Source: an uncultured Bacteroidales bacterium (lineage in GTDB: Bacteria; Bacteroidota; Bacteroidia; Bacteroidales; Marinilabiliaceae). From it: 46,237 nucleotides of DNA. The stretch covers positions 1-46,237 of the forward strand of contig CAKUYZ010000008.1 of assembly GCA_934717675.1 (NCBI GenBank), given 5' to 3'. The notes beneath the pieces are model-generated. The model searched no databases. It saw nothing but the letters and a program-made list of their open reading frames with translations, and was not told the origin of the DNA. This document shows positions 25,834 through 34,375 of this stretch, one piece after another (within the stretch, counting starts at the first letter, position 1; the number at the start of each line of letters is the position of its first letter). Both the position numbers and the translations under genes were made by a program.

Positions 25834-26628
25834 ATGTCTACCATCTTGTTTGACAAGGCCGTCTTCGGCCCCATACATAGTCGGCGACTCGGTGTGTCGC
25901 TCGGCATCAACCTCTTGCCTGTCAACGGCAAGGTGTGTTCTTTTGACTGCCTCTATTGCGAGTGCGGCTTCTCGCGCCGCGAGGCGGGCGGCAGTCTGTC
26001 TCCTCTGCCCACTCGCGCCGAGGTGGCGCGCCAATTGGAGCATGCGCTGAAGGCCATGGCGGCGGATGACCGGCGGCCCGACGTGATCACCTTCGCGGGC
26101 AATGGCGAGCCTACGCTACACCCTCACTTTGCCGAGATTATGGAAGACACAGTGGACCTCCGAGACCGTCTGGCCCCCGATGCCCGCATCTGCGTCTTGT
26201 CCAACGCCACGCGCCTGGCCGACGCTAAAGTCGTGGACGCTCTGGCCTTGACCGATGAGGCCATTCTCAAAATTGACTCTGGGCTTGAAGACACAGTGAA
26301 GAGGCTGGACCGCCCAGCTCCCGGCTACTCTCTTGAAGACACAGTGAGCCGTATCGCCGCCCTGCGCGACAGGCTGGGCGACGCTCTGACCATCCAGACC
26401 ATGTTTGTGAGCTGGGAGCAAGACGGTGTGGCCTATGACAACACCTCGGAGGCCGACGTGGCCCCGTGGCTGGACATTCTCCGCCGCATAGCTCCGCCAC
26501 GACTGATGATATATACCATTGCGCGGGAGACTCCTCTTCAGACCATGGCCAAGGCTTCGCCAGACACTCTGGACGCTTTGGCGGCCAGAGCCAGAGAGAT
26601 TGTGCCAGAGGTGAGCGTGTCTTACTAG
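25834..26628 (+). CDS. Radical SAM protein
   Basis: A 264-residue radical SAM enzyme. The cluster motif CSFDCLYC (CxxxCxxC, about residues 35-42) would hold a [4Fe-4S] cluster that splits S-adenosylmethionine. The following ITFAGNGEPTLHPHF is the typical GGE-like SAM-binding strand. N-terminal FGPIHSRRLGVSLGINLLP is characteristic of the small stand-alone family often annotated as a molybdenum cofactor (MoaA-like) or wybutosine-like radical SAM protein, whose reaction is unknown. There is no SPASM-type Cys cluster at the C-terminus. The ATG at 25834 is preferred because it starts the conserved domain. It is the only rightward gene between 5.9 and 42.9 kb. Confidence 0.88.
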   Translation: MSTILFDKAVFGPIHSRRLGVSLGINLLPVNGKVCSFDCLYCECGFSRREAGGSLSPLPTRAEVARQLEHALKAMAADDRRPDVITFAGNGEPTLHPHFAEIMEDTVDLRDRLAPDARICVLSNATRLADAKVVDALALTDEAILKIDSGLEDTVKRLDRPAPGYSLEDTVSRIAALRDRLGDALTIQTMFVSWEQDGVAYDNTSEADVAPWLDILRRIAPPRLMIYTIARETPLQTMAKASPDTLDALAARAREIVPEVSVSY

Positions 26629-26649
26629 AGGCGCGAGCATGTGTCAAAA

Positions 26650-26700
26650 GCAGCGGCCCCGTAACCGTCATAATCAGGTTACGGGGCCGCTGCCTTATTT
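26650..26700. terminator. Bidirectional terminator between radical SAM gene and lpxA
   Basis: A perfect 17-bp stem (26650-26666 with 26677-26693), loop GTCATAATCA, rich in GC. Rightward it is followed by CTTATTT; leftward it is followed by TTTTGACAC. It sits between the convergent stops at 26628 and 26723 and can serve both genes. Confidence 0.9.
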
Positions 26701-26722
26701 GGTTGGAGAGGTCTCGCTCGTC

Positions 26723-27511
26723 CTATTTGATTATCCCTCGCTTAGACGCTTTGACAAACTCCACAATCTCGTTCACAATGTCGCTCTTGGGCATCTCGGC
26801 CTCTATGGCTTCCAGGGCTTGCGTGGTGTTGAGTTTGCTCAGGTAGATGCGGCGATATACGCCTTGCGCCTCGGCAATCTGCTGGGTGGTGTAGCCATGC
26901 CTCTTCAGGCCCACAATGTTGAGTCCCTCATAGGAGGCCGGCTCTCGTCCTATCAAGGAGAACGGGGGCACGTCTTTGCCAAAGCGCGTGCCGCCCTGCA
27001 CCATGACGTAGCGCCCCACGCGGGTGAACTGGTGGCAGAGCGAGCCGCCGCCAATGACGGCAAAGTCGCTCACCTCCACCTCGCCGGCAAACTGGCACGC
27101 GTTGGAGATGATGATGTTGTTGCCAAAGACGCAATCGTGGCCAATGTGGCAATAGGCCATAATGAGGTTGTTGCTTCCCACGACTGTCTTGCCTCTTGAC
27201 GCGGTGCCGCGGTTGATGGTGGCGCATTCGCGGATTGTGTTGTTGTCCCCAATCTCGCACGTGGTCTCCTCGCCGTGGAACTTCAGGTCTTGCGGCACGC
27301 CGCCAACGACGGCGTTGGGAAACACGCGGTTGTTCTTGCCCATGCGCGTGCCCCAGCAGACTGTGGCTCCGTTCATGATCTTGCACCCGTCGCCAATGAC
27401 CACATTGGCCTCAATGGTGGCGAAAGGGCCGATCTCTACTCCGTGGCCAATCTGTGCCTCAGGAGACACGCAGGCCATGCTGCTTATCTTGCAATCTTCA
27501 GGAAAGCTCAT
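26723..27511 (-). CDS. lpxA: UDP-N-acetylglucosamine acyltransferase
   Basis: A 262-residue left-handed beta-helix acyltransferase for the first step of lipid A synthesis: transfer of 3-hydroxyacyl from ACP to UDP-GlcNAc in the cytoplasm. Hexapeptide repeats run from about residue 13 (VSPEAQIGHGVEIGPFATI) to about 195. The catalytic His lies in MAYCHIGHDCVFGN. The C-terminal helical part is GLKRHGYTTQQIAEAQGVYRRIYL. The start at 27511 is favoured because the segment KISSMACVSPEA aligns with the family N-terminus a few residues upstream of the internal Met. It lies 30 bases after lpxC and ends at the shared terminator. Confidence 0.95.
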   Translation of the reverse strand: MSFPEDCKISSMACVSPEAQIGHGVEIGPFATIEANVVIGDGCKIMNGATVCWGTRMGKNNRVFPNAVVGGVPQDLKFHGEETTCEIGDNNTIRECATINRGTASRGKTVVGSNNLIMAYCHIGHDCVFGNNIIISNACQFAGEVEVSDFAVIGGGSLCHQFTRVGRYVMVQGGTRFGKDVPPFSLIGREPASYEGLNIVGLKRHGYTTQQIAEAQGVYRRIYLSKLNTTQALEAIEAEMPKSDIVNEIVEFVKASKRGIIK

Positions 27512-27541
27512 CGTTATGTCTGTGTCTGAATCTTCTGTCTT

Positions 27542-28459
27542 TTATTTGATAAACTCGCTCATGAGCATCCGAGCGAAGGCCGTGTTGGAGCCATGGCCAG
27601 AGCGTGTGGCCAATATTCGGCCTTTGATGGGCATGCCCACGAGCGCAAGGTCGCCGATGAGGTCGAGCAGCTTGTGGCGAGCCGCCTCGTTGGCATACTT
27701 CAAGTCGCGGTCGTTAAGCACGCCGCTGGGGTGGATGGTCACGTCGGCGCGGCCCAATTTCTTGGCCAATTCGGCTCTCTGCGCCGCCGTCACCTCGCCC
27801 TCTACGAAGACAATGGCGTTGTCTAGGTCCCCTCCCTTGATCAGGCCCATATTTAGCAGTGGCTCAATCTCGTGGAGGAAGACGAAAGTGCGGCAGTCCT
27901 TTATCTGGTCATACTCGCCCGCCAAGTCCTCAATCTGCGCCCACTGGTTGGCCAGACACCGGGTGCCGTCAAAGGCAATGCATACCTCGGCGGCGAAGTA
28001 GTCTTCAGGCAGGGCTATGATGCGCAGCCCTTTCTCTTTCTCTTCATAAACCACTTTGTGGCTCACGACCAGATATTTGCGCTCCGCGTCCTGCTCCTTC
28101 TTCCCCACGCTGTCTATGGCGTCGGTAAAAGGCTTTGCGCTGCCGTCCAAGATGGGCACCTCGGGGCCGTCAACCTCCGCCAGACAGTTGTCTACGCCAC
28201 GAGCCCTGAGGGCGGACATGAGATGCTCAATGGTGGAGACCGTCTCTTTGCCGTCGCCCGTAAGGACGGTGCCGCGCTGCGTGAACGACACGCGAGTGGC
28301 CACCGCTGGAATCTCCGGCTGTCCATCCAGGTCGGTGCGACGGAAGCGGATGCCGAAGTTGGCGGGGGCGGGGTTTATGCTGAGGTGGACGTAGGCACCG
28401 GTGTGGAGGCCTTTACCCTCAAACCGTGCGCTGCCGGCCAGTGTTGTCTGTTTTTCCAT
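27542..28459 (-). CDS. lpxC: UDP-3-O-acyl-N-acetylglucosamine deacetylase, single-domain
   Basis: A 305-residue zinc deacetylase, the committed step of lipid A synthesis. Visible active-site elements are the first zinc ligand in STIEHLMSAL, the KxxxHxxxD-type segment AARHKLLDLIGD with the other His and Asp ligands, and the catalytic His of SGHGSNTAFA near the C-terminus. The protein stops at MLMSEFIK. In Bacteroidetes LpxC is normally the N-terminal half of a 450-470-residue fusion with FabZ; here the FabZ half is missing, and the next gene begins 30 bases later. ATG 28459 gives MEKQTTLAGSARFEGKGLHTG; a TTG one codon earlier is unlikely. Confidence 0.95.
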   Translation of the reverse strand: MEKQTTLAGSARFEGKGLHTGAYVHLSINPAPANFGIRFRRTDLDGQPEIPAVATRVSFTQRGTVLTGDGKETVSTIEHLMSALRARGVDNCLAEVDGPEVPILDGSAKPFTDAIDSVGKKEQDAERKYLVVSHKVVYEEKEKGLRIIALPEDYFAAEVCIAFDGTRCLANQWAQIEDLAGEYDQIKDCRTFVFLHEIEPLLNMGLIKGGDLDNAIVFVEGEVTAAQRAELAKKLGRADVTIHPSGVLNDRDLKYANEAARHKLLDLIGDLALVGMPIKGRILATRSGHGSNTAFARMLMSEFIK

Positions 28460-28517
28460 CAATTGTGGATTTTCTGTGTGTTGCCTCGGCTTGCGCCTCG
28501 GCCCTGTTTTTCGGGGG

Positions 28518-29549
28518 CTAGTCTTTGGTCTCCCGCTCTTTCAGCAGCGCGTCAATGGATCGTTTCAGCTCCGGCAGGTGACGGAACACCACGAAAGAGC
28601 GCGTGAAGCTCATATAATCGAACGCAGGCGAGCCGAAGAGCGTCTGGCCTGGTTTCTTGACGGAGCCCTGGATGCCGCTTTGTGCCGCTATGGTGGTGCG
28701 CTCCGCCACCTCTATGTGGCCTGCCACGCCCACTTGGCCGCCCATGACGCAGTGTGGGCCAATCTTGGTGGAGCCGGCAATGCCGCTCTGCGAGGCTATG
28801 ACGGTGTCGTGGCCTATGACCACGTTGTGGGCCACCATGATGAGGTCGTCGAGTTTCACGCCGTGCTCAATGCGCGTGCAGCCCATGGTGGAGCGGTCTA
28901 CGCAAGTGTTGGCGCCAATCTCCACGTCGTCTTCTACCACGACCACGCCCACCTGCTCAATTTTATGGTATACGCCGTCTTTGTCTGGAGCGAAACCGAA
29001 GCCGTCGGCCCCGATGACCACGCCGGCGTGCAGCACGCAACGCTCGCCAATCTTGCACCCTTTGTATATCTTCACGCCTGGGTATATGACGGTGCCTGCA
29101 CCGATGGTCACGCCGTCACCAACATAGGCCTGCGGATATATCTTGGCGCCGTCGCCTATCTTTGCTTTCTCGCCGATATAGGCGAATGCGCCAACGTATA
29201 CGTCTTTGCCGACGATGGCCGTCTCGCTGATGTGAGATGGTTGCTCAATGCCCACCTTCTGTGGCTGCATCTGCTGGTAGAGGGCCAGGAGCTTGGCCAG
29301 GCTCTCGTAGGCGTTGGCCACCCTTATCATTGTAGCCTTGACCTCCTTGGTCGGCTTGAAGTCGGAGTTCACTATGATGACCGACGCCGCCGTGGTGTAG
29401 ACATAATGCTCATACTTGGCGTTGGCGAAGAAAGTCAACGTCTTGGGGCGTCCCTCTTCAATCTTAGAGACGTCGTTGACAGTGGCCTGGGGGTCGCCTT
29501 CTACGATGCCACCGAGCATGTCAGCTATCTGTTGCGCTGTGAACTCCAT
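28518..29549 (-). CDS. lpxD: UDP-3-O-(3-hydroxyacyl)glucosamine N-acyltransferase
   Basis: A 343-residue acyltransferase for the third step of lipid A synthesis. An N-terminal uridine-binding domain (residues 1-100; MEFTAQQIADMLGG) precedes a left-handed beta-helix with many hexapeptides (VGAFAYIGEKAKIGDGAKIY). The catalytic His is in LIMVAHNVVIGHDTVI, and a C-terminal helix reads RHLPELKRSIDALLKERE. It lies 58 bases upstream of lpxC and 72 bases downstream of the HD gene, with a promoter-like box in that gap. Confidence 0.95.
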   Translation of the reverse strand: MEFTAQQIADMLGGIVEGDPQATVNDVSKIEEGRPKTLTFFANAKYEHYVYTTAASVIIVNSDFKPTKEVKATMIRVANAYESLAKLLALYQQMQPQKVGIEQPSHISETAIVGKDVYVGAFAYIGEKAKIGDGAKIYPQAYVGDGVTIGAGTVIYPGVKIYKGCKIGERCVLHAGVVIGADGFGFAPDKDGVYHKIEQVGVVVVEDDVEIGANTCVDRSTMGCTRIEHGVKLDDLIMVAHNVVIGHDTVIASQSGIAGSTKIGPHCVMGGQVGVAGHIEVAERTTIAAQSGIQGSVKKPGQTLFGSPAFDYMSFTRSFVVFRHLPELKRSIDALLKERETKD

Positions 29550-29577
29550 TATAGCTTCTTCTTTTGTTATTAGCTCA

Positions 29578-29585
29578 CAAAACTA
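29578..29585 (-). promoter_or_regulatory. Internal promoter -7 box for lpxD-lpxC-lpxA (TAGTTTTG)
   Basis: Read leftward an exact TAnnTTTG match (TAGTTTTG) in an AT-rich island between the HD gene and lpxD, 29 bases before the lpxD ATG. It would let the three lipid A genes be transcribed apart from the upstream marC-rnhA-TPR-HD genes. A TTG lies 11 bases upstream, closer than usual. Confidence 0.5.
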
Positions 29586-29621
29586 ATCAATAATTCCAAC
29601 ATATTAAAGCGTGGCGGGCCG

Positions 29622-30839
29622 TCAGCCCCGACGCGGGGCGCAAATGTAGTAGCGGCGGTCCGCCGCGCCGAGTGTGTCTAGGCGCATCATGTCACTGGCC
29701 TCCGAGATGTCGCGCACGCTGCCGTCTCGGTATATGATGTTTATTCTGTCCACGCCCTGCGTGTATGTCTTGCTGCTCACTTGGCCCGTGCGGACAATGT
29801 AGTCGGTGTCTTCCAAGCTCACTCCCAAGGCCTTGGCGGCGTGCTGCCTCTCCTCGTCAATTCGCTCCTCGGATATGGGCTCGCGGCTCATCTCTATGTG
29901 GAACAGGTCTCGGCACACCAGCCCGCGGCTCAGGAAACGCAGCACCTTGTCGTCGGACTGAGTCCACGCTTTGAGCGACGTCGTGATGTCGTCATCGTCA
30001 ATTTCGCAAAACAGCTCCAGAGTCCGCTCCTCGGCGCGCATCTCGCCCTCGTTCACCCGCCGGGTCAGGAAATGGCGAAGCGGGTGCGTGGTCCATAGCT
30101 CCCGGCCGGCCTCCAGCAGCTCCCTCGCCCTTATGACGGCCATGCGGAGCATCTCTTCGGCCGCGACGACGGTCTTGTGCAGATACACTTGCCAATACAT
30201 GAGCCTGCGCGCCACCAGGAAGTCCTCTATGGTGTATATTCCCTTGGCCTCCACGCCCAAGTGCCCGTCTGGCGTGGCGTCTAGCATCTTTATGATTCGG
30301 TCGGCTCCCACGGCTCCCTCCACCACGCCGCTGAAAAAACTGTCTCGCTTGAGGTAGTCTAGCCTGTCGGTGTCCAGTTGGCTCGATATGAGCTGATGAA
30401 GGAAAGGTCGGCACCTGCCGCAAAAGATGTCGATGCAGCCCTGCAGTTCGCCGCCCGTCTGCGCGTTGAGACGCTCCATGATGATGTCGGATATTGTCTC
30501 GTGGCTTGTTTGGGCAATGAGGTGCTCCAGGGCGTGGGAGAAAGGGCCGTGGCCAACGTCGTGGAGCAATATGGCGGCCAGGGCGGCGCGCTGCTCGCCT
30601 TGCAGCACCAGCACACCTTTGGCCTGCAGCGTGTCCAACGCCGTCTGCATCAGGTGCATGGCCCCTGTGGCGTGCTGAAATCGGGTGTGCTGCGCGCCGG
30701 GGTAGACGAGAGAGGTGAGGCCCAGTTGCCGAATGCGCCGCAGGCGTTGCACCCAAGGGTGTGAAAGCAGGCGCAGGAGCAGGTCGTCTTCTATGGTTAT
30801 GAAGCCGTGGACGGGGTCGTTGATTATCTTGTGTTTCAT
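29622..30839 (-). CDS. HD-domain phosphohydrolase, SAMHD1/dGTPase-like
   Basis: A 405-residue HD-superfamily protein. The metal-binding set is complete: H in HTRFQHATG (about residue 52), HD in LLHDVGHGPFSH (about 94) and D in QLDTDRLDYLKRDSFF (about 158). The Q/DxxRxDY pattern is that of dNTP triphosphohydrolases. The opening INDPVHGFITIEDDLLLRLLSHPWVQRLRRIRQLG is typical of the family found next to lpxD in Bacteroidales. The substrate is likely a nucleotide but is unproven. Its ATG overlaps the stop of the TPR gene (ATGA), so translation is coupled to it. Confidence 0.88.
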   Translation of the reverse strand: MKHKIINDPVHGFITIEDDLLLRLLSHPWVQRLRRIRQLGLTSLVYPGAQHTRFQHATGAMHLMQTALDTLQAKGVLVLQGEQRAALAAILLHDVGHGPFSHALEHLIAQTSHETISDIIMERLNAQTGGELQGCIDIFCGRCRPFLHQLISSQLDTDRLDYLKRDSFFSGVVEGAVGADRIIKMLDATPDGHLGVEAKGIYTIEDFLVARRLMYWQVYLHKTVVAAEEMLRMAVIRARELLEAGRELWTTHPLRHFLTRRVNEGEMRAEERTLELFCEIDDDDITTSLKAWTQSDDKVLRFLSRGLVCRDLFHIEMSREPISEERIDEERQHAAKALGVSLEDTDYIVRTGQVSSKTYTQGVDRINIIYRDGSVRDISEASDMMRLDTLGAADRRYYICAPRRG

Positions 30840-33010
30840 TCCCTCTCCTCCTTCCGCAGCAGTTCTGTGAAGAGGTCGGCCTCGGTGGGTCCCACGCCAT
30901 ATTGGGTCAGGTCGGCGCGGTGGGCGTCTATGAAGTCCAAGACGACGGCCTCACCCGTCTCTTTGGCCATGGCTGCCAGGCTTGTCGCCGCGGCGCCGAA
31001 GTCGCGTCTGGCCAGTAGCAGCAGCGCGGTGGCCTCTGTGTCATGTCGCCCGTCAATGGTCTGGCAGTTCTCGTGCGCCATGTCGATATATTTTTGCGCC
31101 TCGTCTGGCTTGCCCATGGCGATGGCGCAAATGGCCGTGCCCAGGTATCCGTCTGCCTCGCTCGGTGAGTCGAAGGTGAGTCCCATGTAGGCGTTCTGCG
31201 CCTGCTGATATTGGCCAAGTGAGGTGAGGCACTTGGCGGCCATTAGCCTTTTGGCCACGGTCGGCTGCTTGAGCGTTGCCGCCTCGTTGAGGTAGTATAG
31301 TGCTGTCTTGTAGTCGGCGCGGTCGTAGTAGCACTGCGCCAGCGTGTGCTTGGTCCAGACGTTGGCGTCGTCCATCAGCTCGGCCTTTTTCAGTTGCTCT
31401 ATGGCCCTGTCTGCCTCGCCGGTCTTTTCGAGGCACAGGGCGTATTTCCGGGTCAGGTCGGCCGAAGGCTCTGCCGTGGCGCAAGCGTGTGCGTAGAGGC
31501 GCGTGGCCGCGACCCAGCAGTCATATCGGACAAGCTCGCGGCCCAATGCGTCCTTGTCTTCCGCCGTGGGGAAGAGGATGTCTAGCGGAGCGCGGCCAAA
31601 CGGCCATGCGGCCTCGTTGAAGAGGTCTGTGTTGCCAAATCTGTCGGGTCTGATCCTGAAGGCGCGGTAGAGGTCTTTTATGAAATTGTCCGTCAGGTTG
31701 CGGAGTCTCATCTCTTCGGGCGTGGCTTGTTGCCGCTCGGCTTGCATCTCGGCCCAGTGCCGTGCCTCTGTGTCGAAGTTTTTCTGCAACGCCACGGCGT
31801 TTTGCGCGGGCATGCCGCCAAGCACCGTTAGTGTGGAATATTTGTCGGAGTCGCATATCGGCATTGCCGCTATGCTTTGCGCCAAAGACTCCCGCTCTTC
31901 CGGCTCAAGGGCTTTGAGAGCGTCGGTCACGGTGGGGTCGGCGGGGTCGAACGGGCGCAGCCAGTTTATTTCGGAGGAGAAGAAGGGGCTCGTCTTGAGG
32001 TGATGGTGAGTGGAGTAGTTGACGTCCGCCCCCTCGGCCTGCCATTGGGCAATTTGGCTGAACTTGCCCACGACGGTTTGCCTGTCGGGACCGAAAATCT
32101 GCGTGATGTCTTCCGCCGTGATCTCGTGAAGCTCCGATTTGCCCTTTTGGTCTATTATCCTTTTGGCCAGTTTGCCAATCTCTTGCGCCATGTCGTTTAC
32201 GATGAAGTCCTCAATCCTTTTGACAAGGTGAGTTTTTGCAATCTGACATGTGGTGAGCCGCATTTGCTTGGCAATGTCGTCGCGCTCCATTGTGAGCGTG
32301 CGCAGGCCCTCGGCCAGTCTGGCGTCTTCTTCCCAACGGCTTGGGCTTGTGAGCAGTGAGGCCACCAGCGTCACGCATATTCTGGCCAAGACGGTCTCGC
32401 CCACGTCGCTTCGCATGGCCGAGGCCATCAGCGCGGAGAGTGCGTGCCTGTTGTGACGGTTAATGACGTTGTGCGCCAAAGCGCCTACTACGAACGCTCT
32501 GCTTGGCTCGGGAATGTTGGTGTCGTTCACCACGTGCTCAAACACCAGCTCAACTTCGGCCTCTTCCAGCCTTTGGCGGTCCAGCGCGTCGGCCAGTGGC
32601 TCCATGGCTGTCAGCCCGCCGGCTTGCAGCAAGACGTTTTGTTTATATTCGGCCACCAACCGGGCCAAGTCCGCGCGGTTGATCTCTTGAAGCCCCAGGG
32701 CCACTTTGCGCCTCGACGCTGTTGGTTGGGCTGCCCACAGCCTGGCCTCGATGACGTCTGCCAAGTCGTGGGCGCGTTGCCTCAGTTGCGCCAGCACGTT
32801 TGCGCGCTGCGGGTCTTCGGCCCCGCTGGCCAGGAAGTTGAGCGTCAGGCGGTAGTCGTCGTCAAGTTGCTCCACTTTGTCCGTCAGGTCGGCCAACTCG
32901 GAGTGACGCGACAGGCACTGCCTCATTCGCAGAATGGCCTCGGAGAGGCGGTTGGCGCATATCAGGTCGTGGAGGCGCGCTGCGTTTGGCGTGGGGTTCT
33001 CTCTCATCAT
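30836..33010 (-). CDS. Large TPR-containing protein of unknown function
   Basis: A 724-residue, mostly alpha-helical cytoplasmic protein without signal or membrane segments. Residues 1-500 have no family I recognise and are rich in Leu, Ala and charged residues, with a possible coiled part near 55-150. The last 200 residues hold four to five TPR units (for example WTKHTLAQCYYDRADYKTALYYLNEAATL and KRLMAAKCLTSLGQYQQAQNAY). TPR solenoids bind partner proteins. ATG 33010 is chosen because it overlaps the rnhA stop as ATGA; the open frame itself continues another 123 codons within rnhA. Its own stop overlaps the HD gene start the same way, so the product is made in step with RNase H and the HD protein. 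Confidence 0.8.
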   Translation of the reverse strand: MMRENPTPNAARLHDLICANRLSEAILRMRQCLSRHSELADLTDKVEQLDDDYRLTLNFLASGAEDPQRANVLAQLRQRAHDLADVIEARLWAAQPTASRRKVALGLQEINRADLARLVAEYKQNVLLQAGGLTAMEPLADALDRQRLEEAEVELVFEHVVNDTNIPEPSRAFVVGALAHNVINRHNRHALSALMASAMRSDVGETVLARICVTLVASLLTSPSRWEEDARLAEGLRTLTMERDDIAKQMRLTTCQIAKTHLVKRIEDFIVNDMAQEIGKLAKRIIDQKGKSELHEITAEDITQIFGPDRQTVVGKFSQIAQWQAEGADVNYSTHHHLKTSPFFSSEINWLRPFDPADPTVTDALKALEPEERESLAQSIAAMPICDSDKYSTLTVLGGMPAQNAVALQKNFDTEARHWAEMQAERQQATPEEMRLRNLTDNFIKDLYRAFRIRPDRFGNTDLFNEAAWPFGRAPLDILFPTAEDKDALGRELVRYDCWVAATRLYAHACATAEPSADLTRKYALCLEKTGEADRAIEQLKKAELMDDANVWTKHTLAQCYYDRADYKTALYYLNEAATLKQPTVAKRLMAAKCLTSLGQYQQAQNAYMGLTFDSPSEADGYLGTAICAIAMGKPDEAQKYIDMAHENCQTIDGRHDTEATALLLLARRDFGAAATSLAAMAKETGEAVVLDFIDAHRADLTQYGVGPTEADLFTELLRKEERE

Positions 33011-33627
33011 TTTCTTCCGAAGTCGGCCGGTATTTCTCCCCAATCCTCTGTCGGCCATTTGACAATGGGGTTGGAGTAGGTGTTTTGTTTCAGCCAGGCC
33101 TCGGCCCTTGCCACCAGGTTGAGCAGGTCGTTGGTCCGTGGCGTCGGCAGCAGCTTGGTGCGGCACTTTTTGTTCCTCACCCACGATATGGCAATCATGG
33201 AGTCGGAATATATGGTCATGTCGTCCGCCCCGGCGGCCTTCAGCCTGGCCAGCCCCTCCACAATGGCCAGGAACTCGCCAATGTTGTTGGTGCCGAGCTG
33301 AAACTTGTGGTGGAAGAATTCCTTCTTGTCCCATAGCGACACGCCTCTGTACTCCATCACGCCGGGGTTGCCGGAGCATGCGGCGTCCACCGCGATGGCC
33401 TTGTCTAGCGGCTTTGCGGTGTCTGGCTTAGGGGCTTTCATTGGTCTGGTCATATACGCCGGAAGCGGCTTAGGCTCTTGAGCATAAGCCGCCTCGGCCT
33501 CCTCGCGGGTGGCGAAGCCTTTATATCTGGCCCCGTTGAAGCCGTCTATCTGGGCTTTGGCTGTGGCCCAGTCGGCATATATGCCGGGGGTGCGGCCTTT
33601 CCAGACCACGTAGTGTCTTTTTGCCAT
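33007..33627 (-). CDS. rnhA: Ribonuclease HI with N-terminal viroplasmin domain
   Basis: A 206-residue RNase H that cuts RNA in RNA-DNA hybrids. Residues 3-48 are a caulimovirus-viroplasmin-like RNase H-binding domain (YYVVWKGRTPGIY-type, with YKGFATREEAEAAY), which binds hybrid nucleic acid. A proline/lysine linker leads to the RNase H fold with catalytic residues in AIAVDAACSGNPG (Asp), NNIGEFLAIVEGL (Glu) and IYSDSMIAISWV (Asp). A last Asp near the C-terminus is in ADFGRK. Length is normal for this Bacteroidetes type. It lies 63 bases after marC and overlaps the TPR gene by four bases. Confidence 0.9.
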   Translation of the reverse strand: MAKRHYVVWKGRTPGIYADWATAKAQIDGFNGARYKGFATREEAEAAYAQEPKPLPAYMTRPMKAPKPDTAKPLDKAIAVDAACSGNPGVMEYRGVSLWDKKEFFHHKFQLGTNNIGEFLAIVEGLARLKAAGADDMTIYSDSMIAISWVRNKKCRTKLLPTPRTNDLLNLVARAEAWLKQNTYSNPIVKWPTEDWGEIPADFGRK

Positions 33628-33690
33628 GTTTGCGGTCTCGCCGGCGGGGTGGCGCGGCTGGCCGCTATGCGCCCTTTGTCCCCGTTTCGG

Positions 33691-34278
33691 CTAGTTGGAG
33701 AATTTGTCTAACAAGATGGCCAGGTTGCTCGTGAAGAGCTTGACGGACATGGCCAGCAGGATGACGCTGAAGAATTTCTTCAAGACGTAGATGCCGTTTT
33801 TGCCTATGATCTTGTAAATAAGATCCGAGCACTTCAATACGCAGAAGACGAACATCACGTTGAGCAGTAAGGCGATTATGACGTTGATGGTGTCATATTC
33901 CGCCCGCAGGGAGAGAATGGTCGTGAACGAGCCAGGCCCCGCCAGCAACGGGAACGCGAGAGGCACTATCGACGCCTCTTTGGGCCCGTCTTGCTTGAAT
34001 ATGTCGGTGCCGAGCAGCATTTCCAGGCCGATAATGAACAGCACGATGGCGCCCGCCACGGCAAACGAGTTGTTGTCTACGCCAAATATTCCCAAAAGCG
34101 TCTGCCCTAGGAACAAGAACGCGAGCAGCAGGAGGAGCGTCACTGCCGACGTCTGGATGGGGTTGACCCTGACCCCGCGCTCGCGCATGGCCAGCACAAT
34201 GGGCAGCGAGCCCAAAATGTCCATCACCGCGAAAAGCACGATGGCGGCGGACAAGATGTCACGAATGTTCAAGTTCAT
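33691..34278 (-). CDS. MarC-family integral membrane protein
   Basis: A 195-residue inner-membrane protein with six hydrophobic segments and the two-fold repeat of the MarC/UPF0056 family. Segment 1 contains LFAVMDILGSLPIVL, and the third-fourth region reads VPLAFPLLAGPGSFTTIL, where AGPG is the family signature. Despite its name the family has no proven role in multiple antibiotic resistance, and the transported substrate, if any, is unknown. It is first in the leftward unit leading to lipid A genes, with a leader of about 90 bases behind a promoter and palindrome. Confidence 0.9.
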   Translation of the reverse strand: MNLNIRDILSAAIVLFAVMDILGSLPIVLAMRERGVRVNPIQTSAVTLLLLLAFLFLGQTLLGIFGVDNNSFAVAGAIVLFIIGLEMLLGTDIFKQDGPKEASIVPLAFPLLAGPGSFTTILSLRAEYDTINVIIALLLNVMFVFCVLKCSDLIYKIIGKNGIYVLKKFFSVILLAMSVKLFTSNLAILLDKFSN

Positions 34279-34375
34279 CGTCGTTTTTCATTTTCTTCCC
34301 ACTTGTTGTAGGGGGAGGGCTCTTTGCCTCCCGCTGTCGGTGGGCGGGTTAGTGTTGTTGTGTTATTTGCGACGA

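Noticed and set aside
28401..29573. 390-codon rightward open frame opposite lpxD
   Set aside because: LpxD is unmistakable on the other strand; this frame is low-information and has no family resemblance.
33011..33379. Upstream extension of the large TPR protein into rnhA
   Set aside because: The added 123 codons lie entirely within rnhA in another frame; the ATGA overlap at 33007-33010 gives a natural start.
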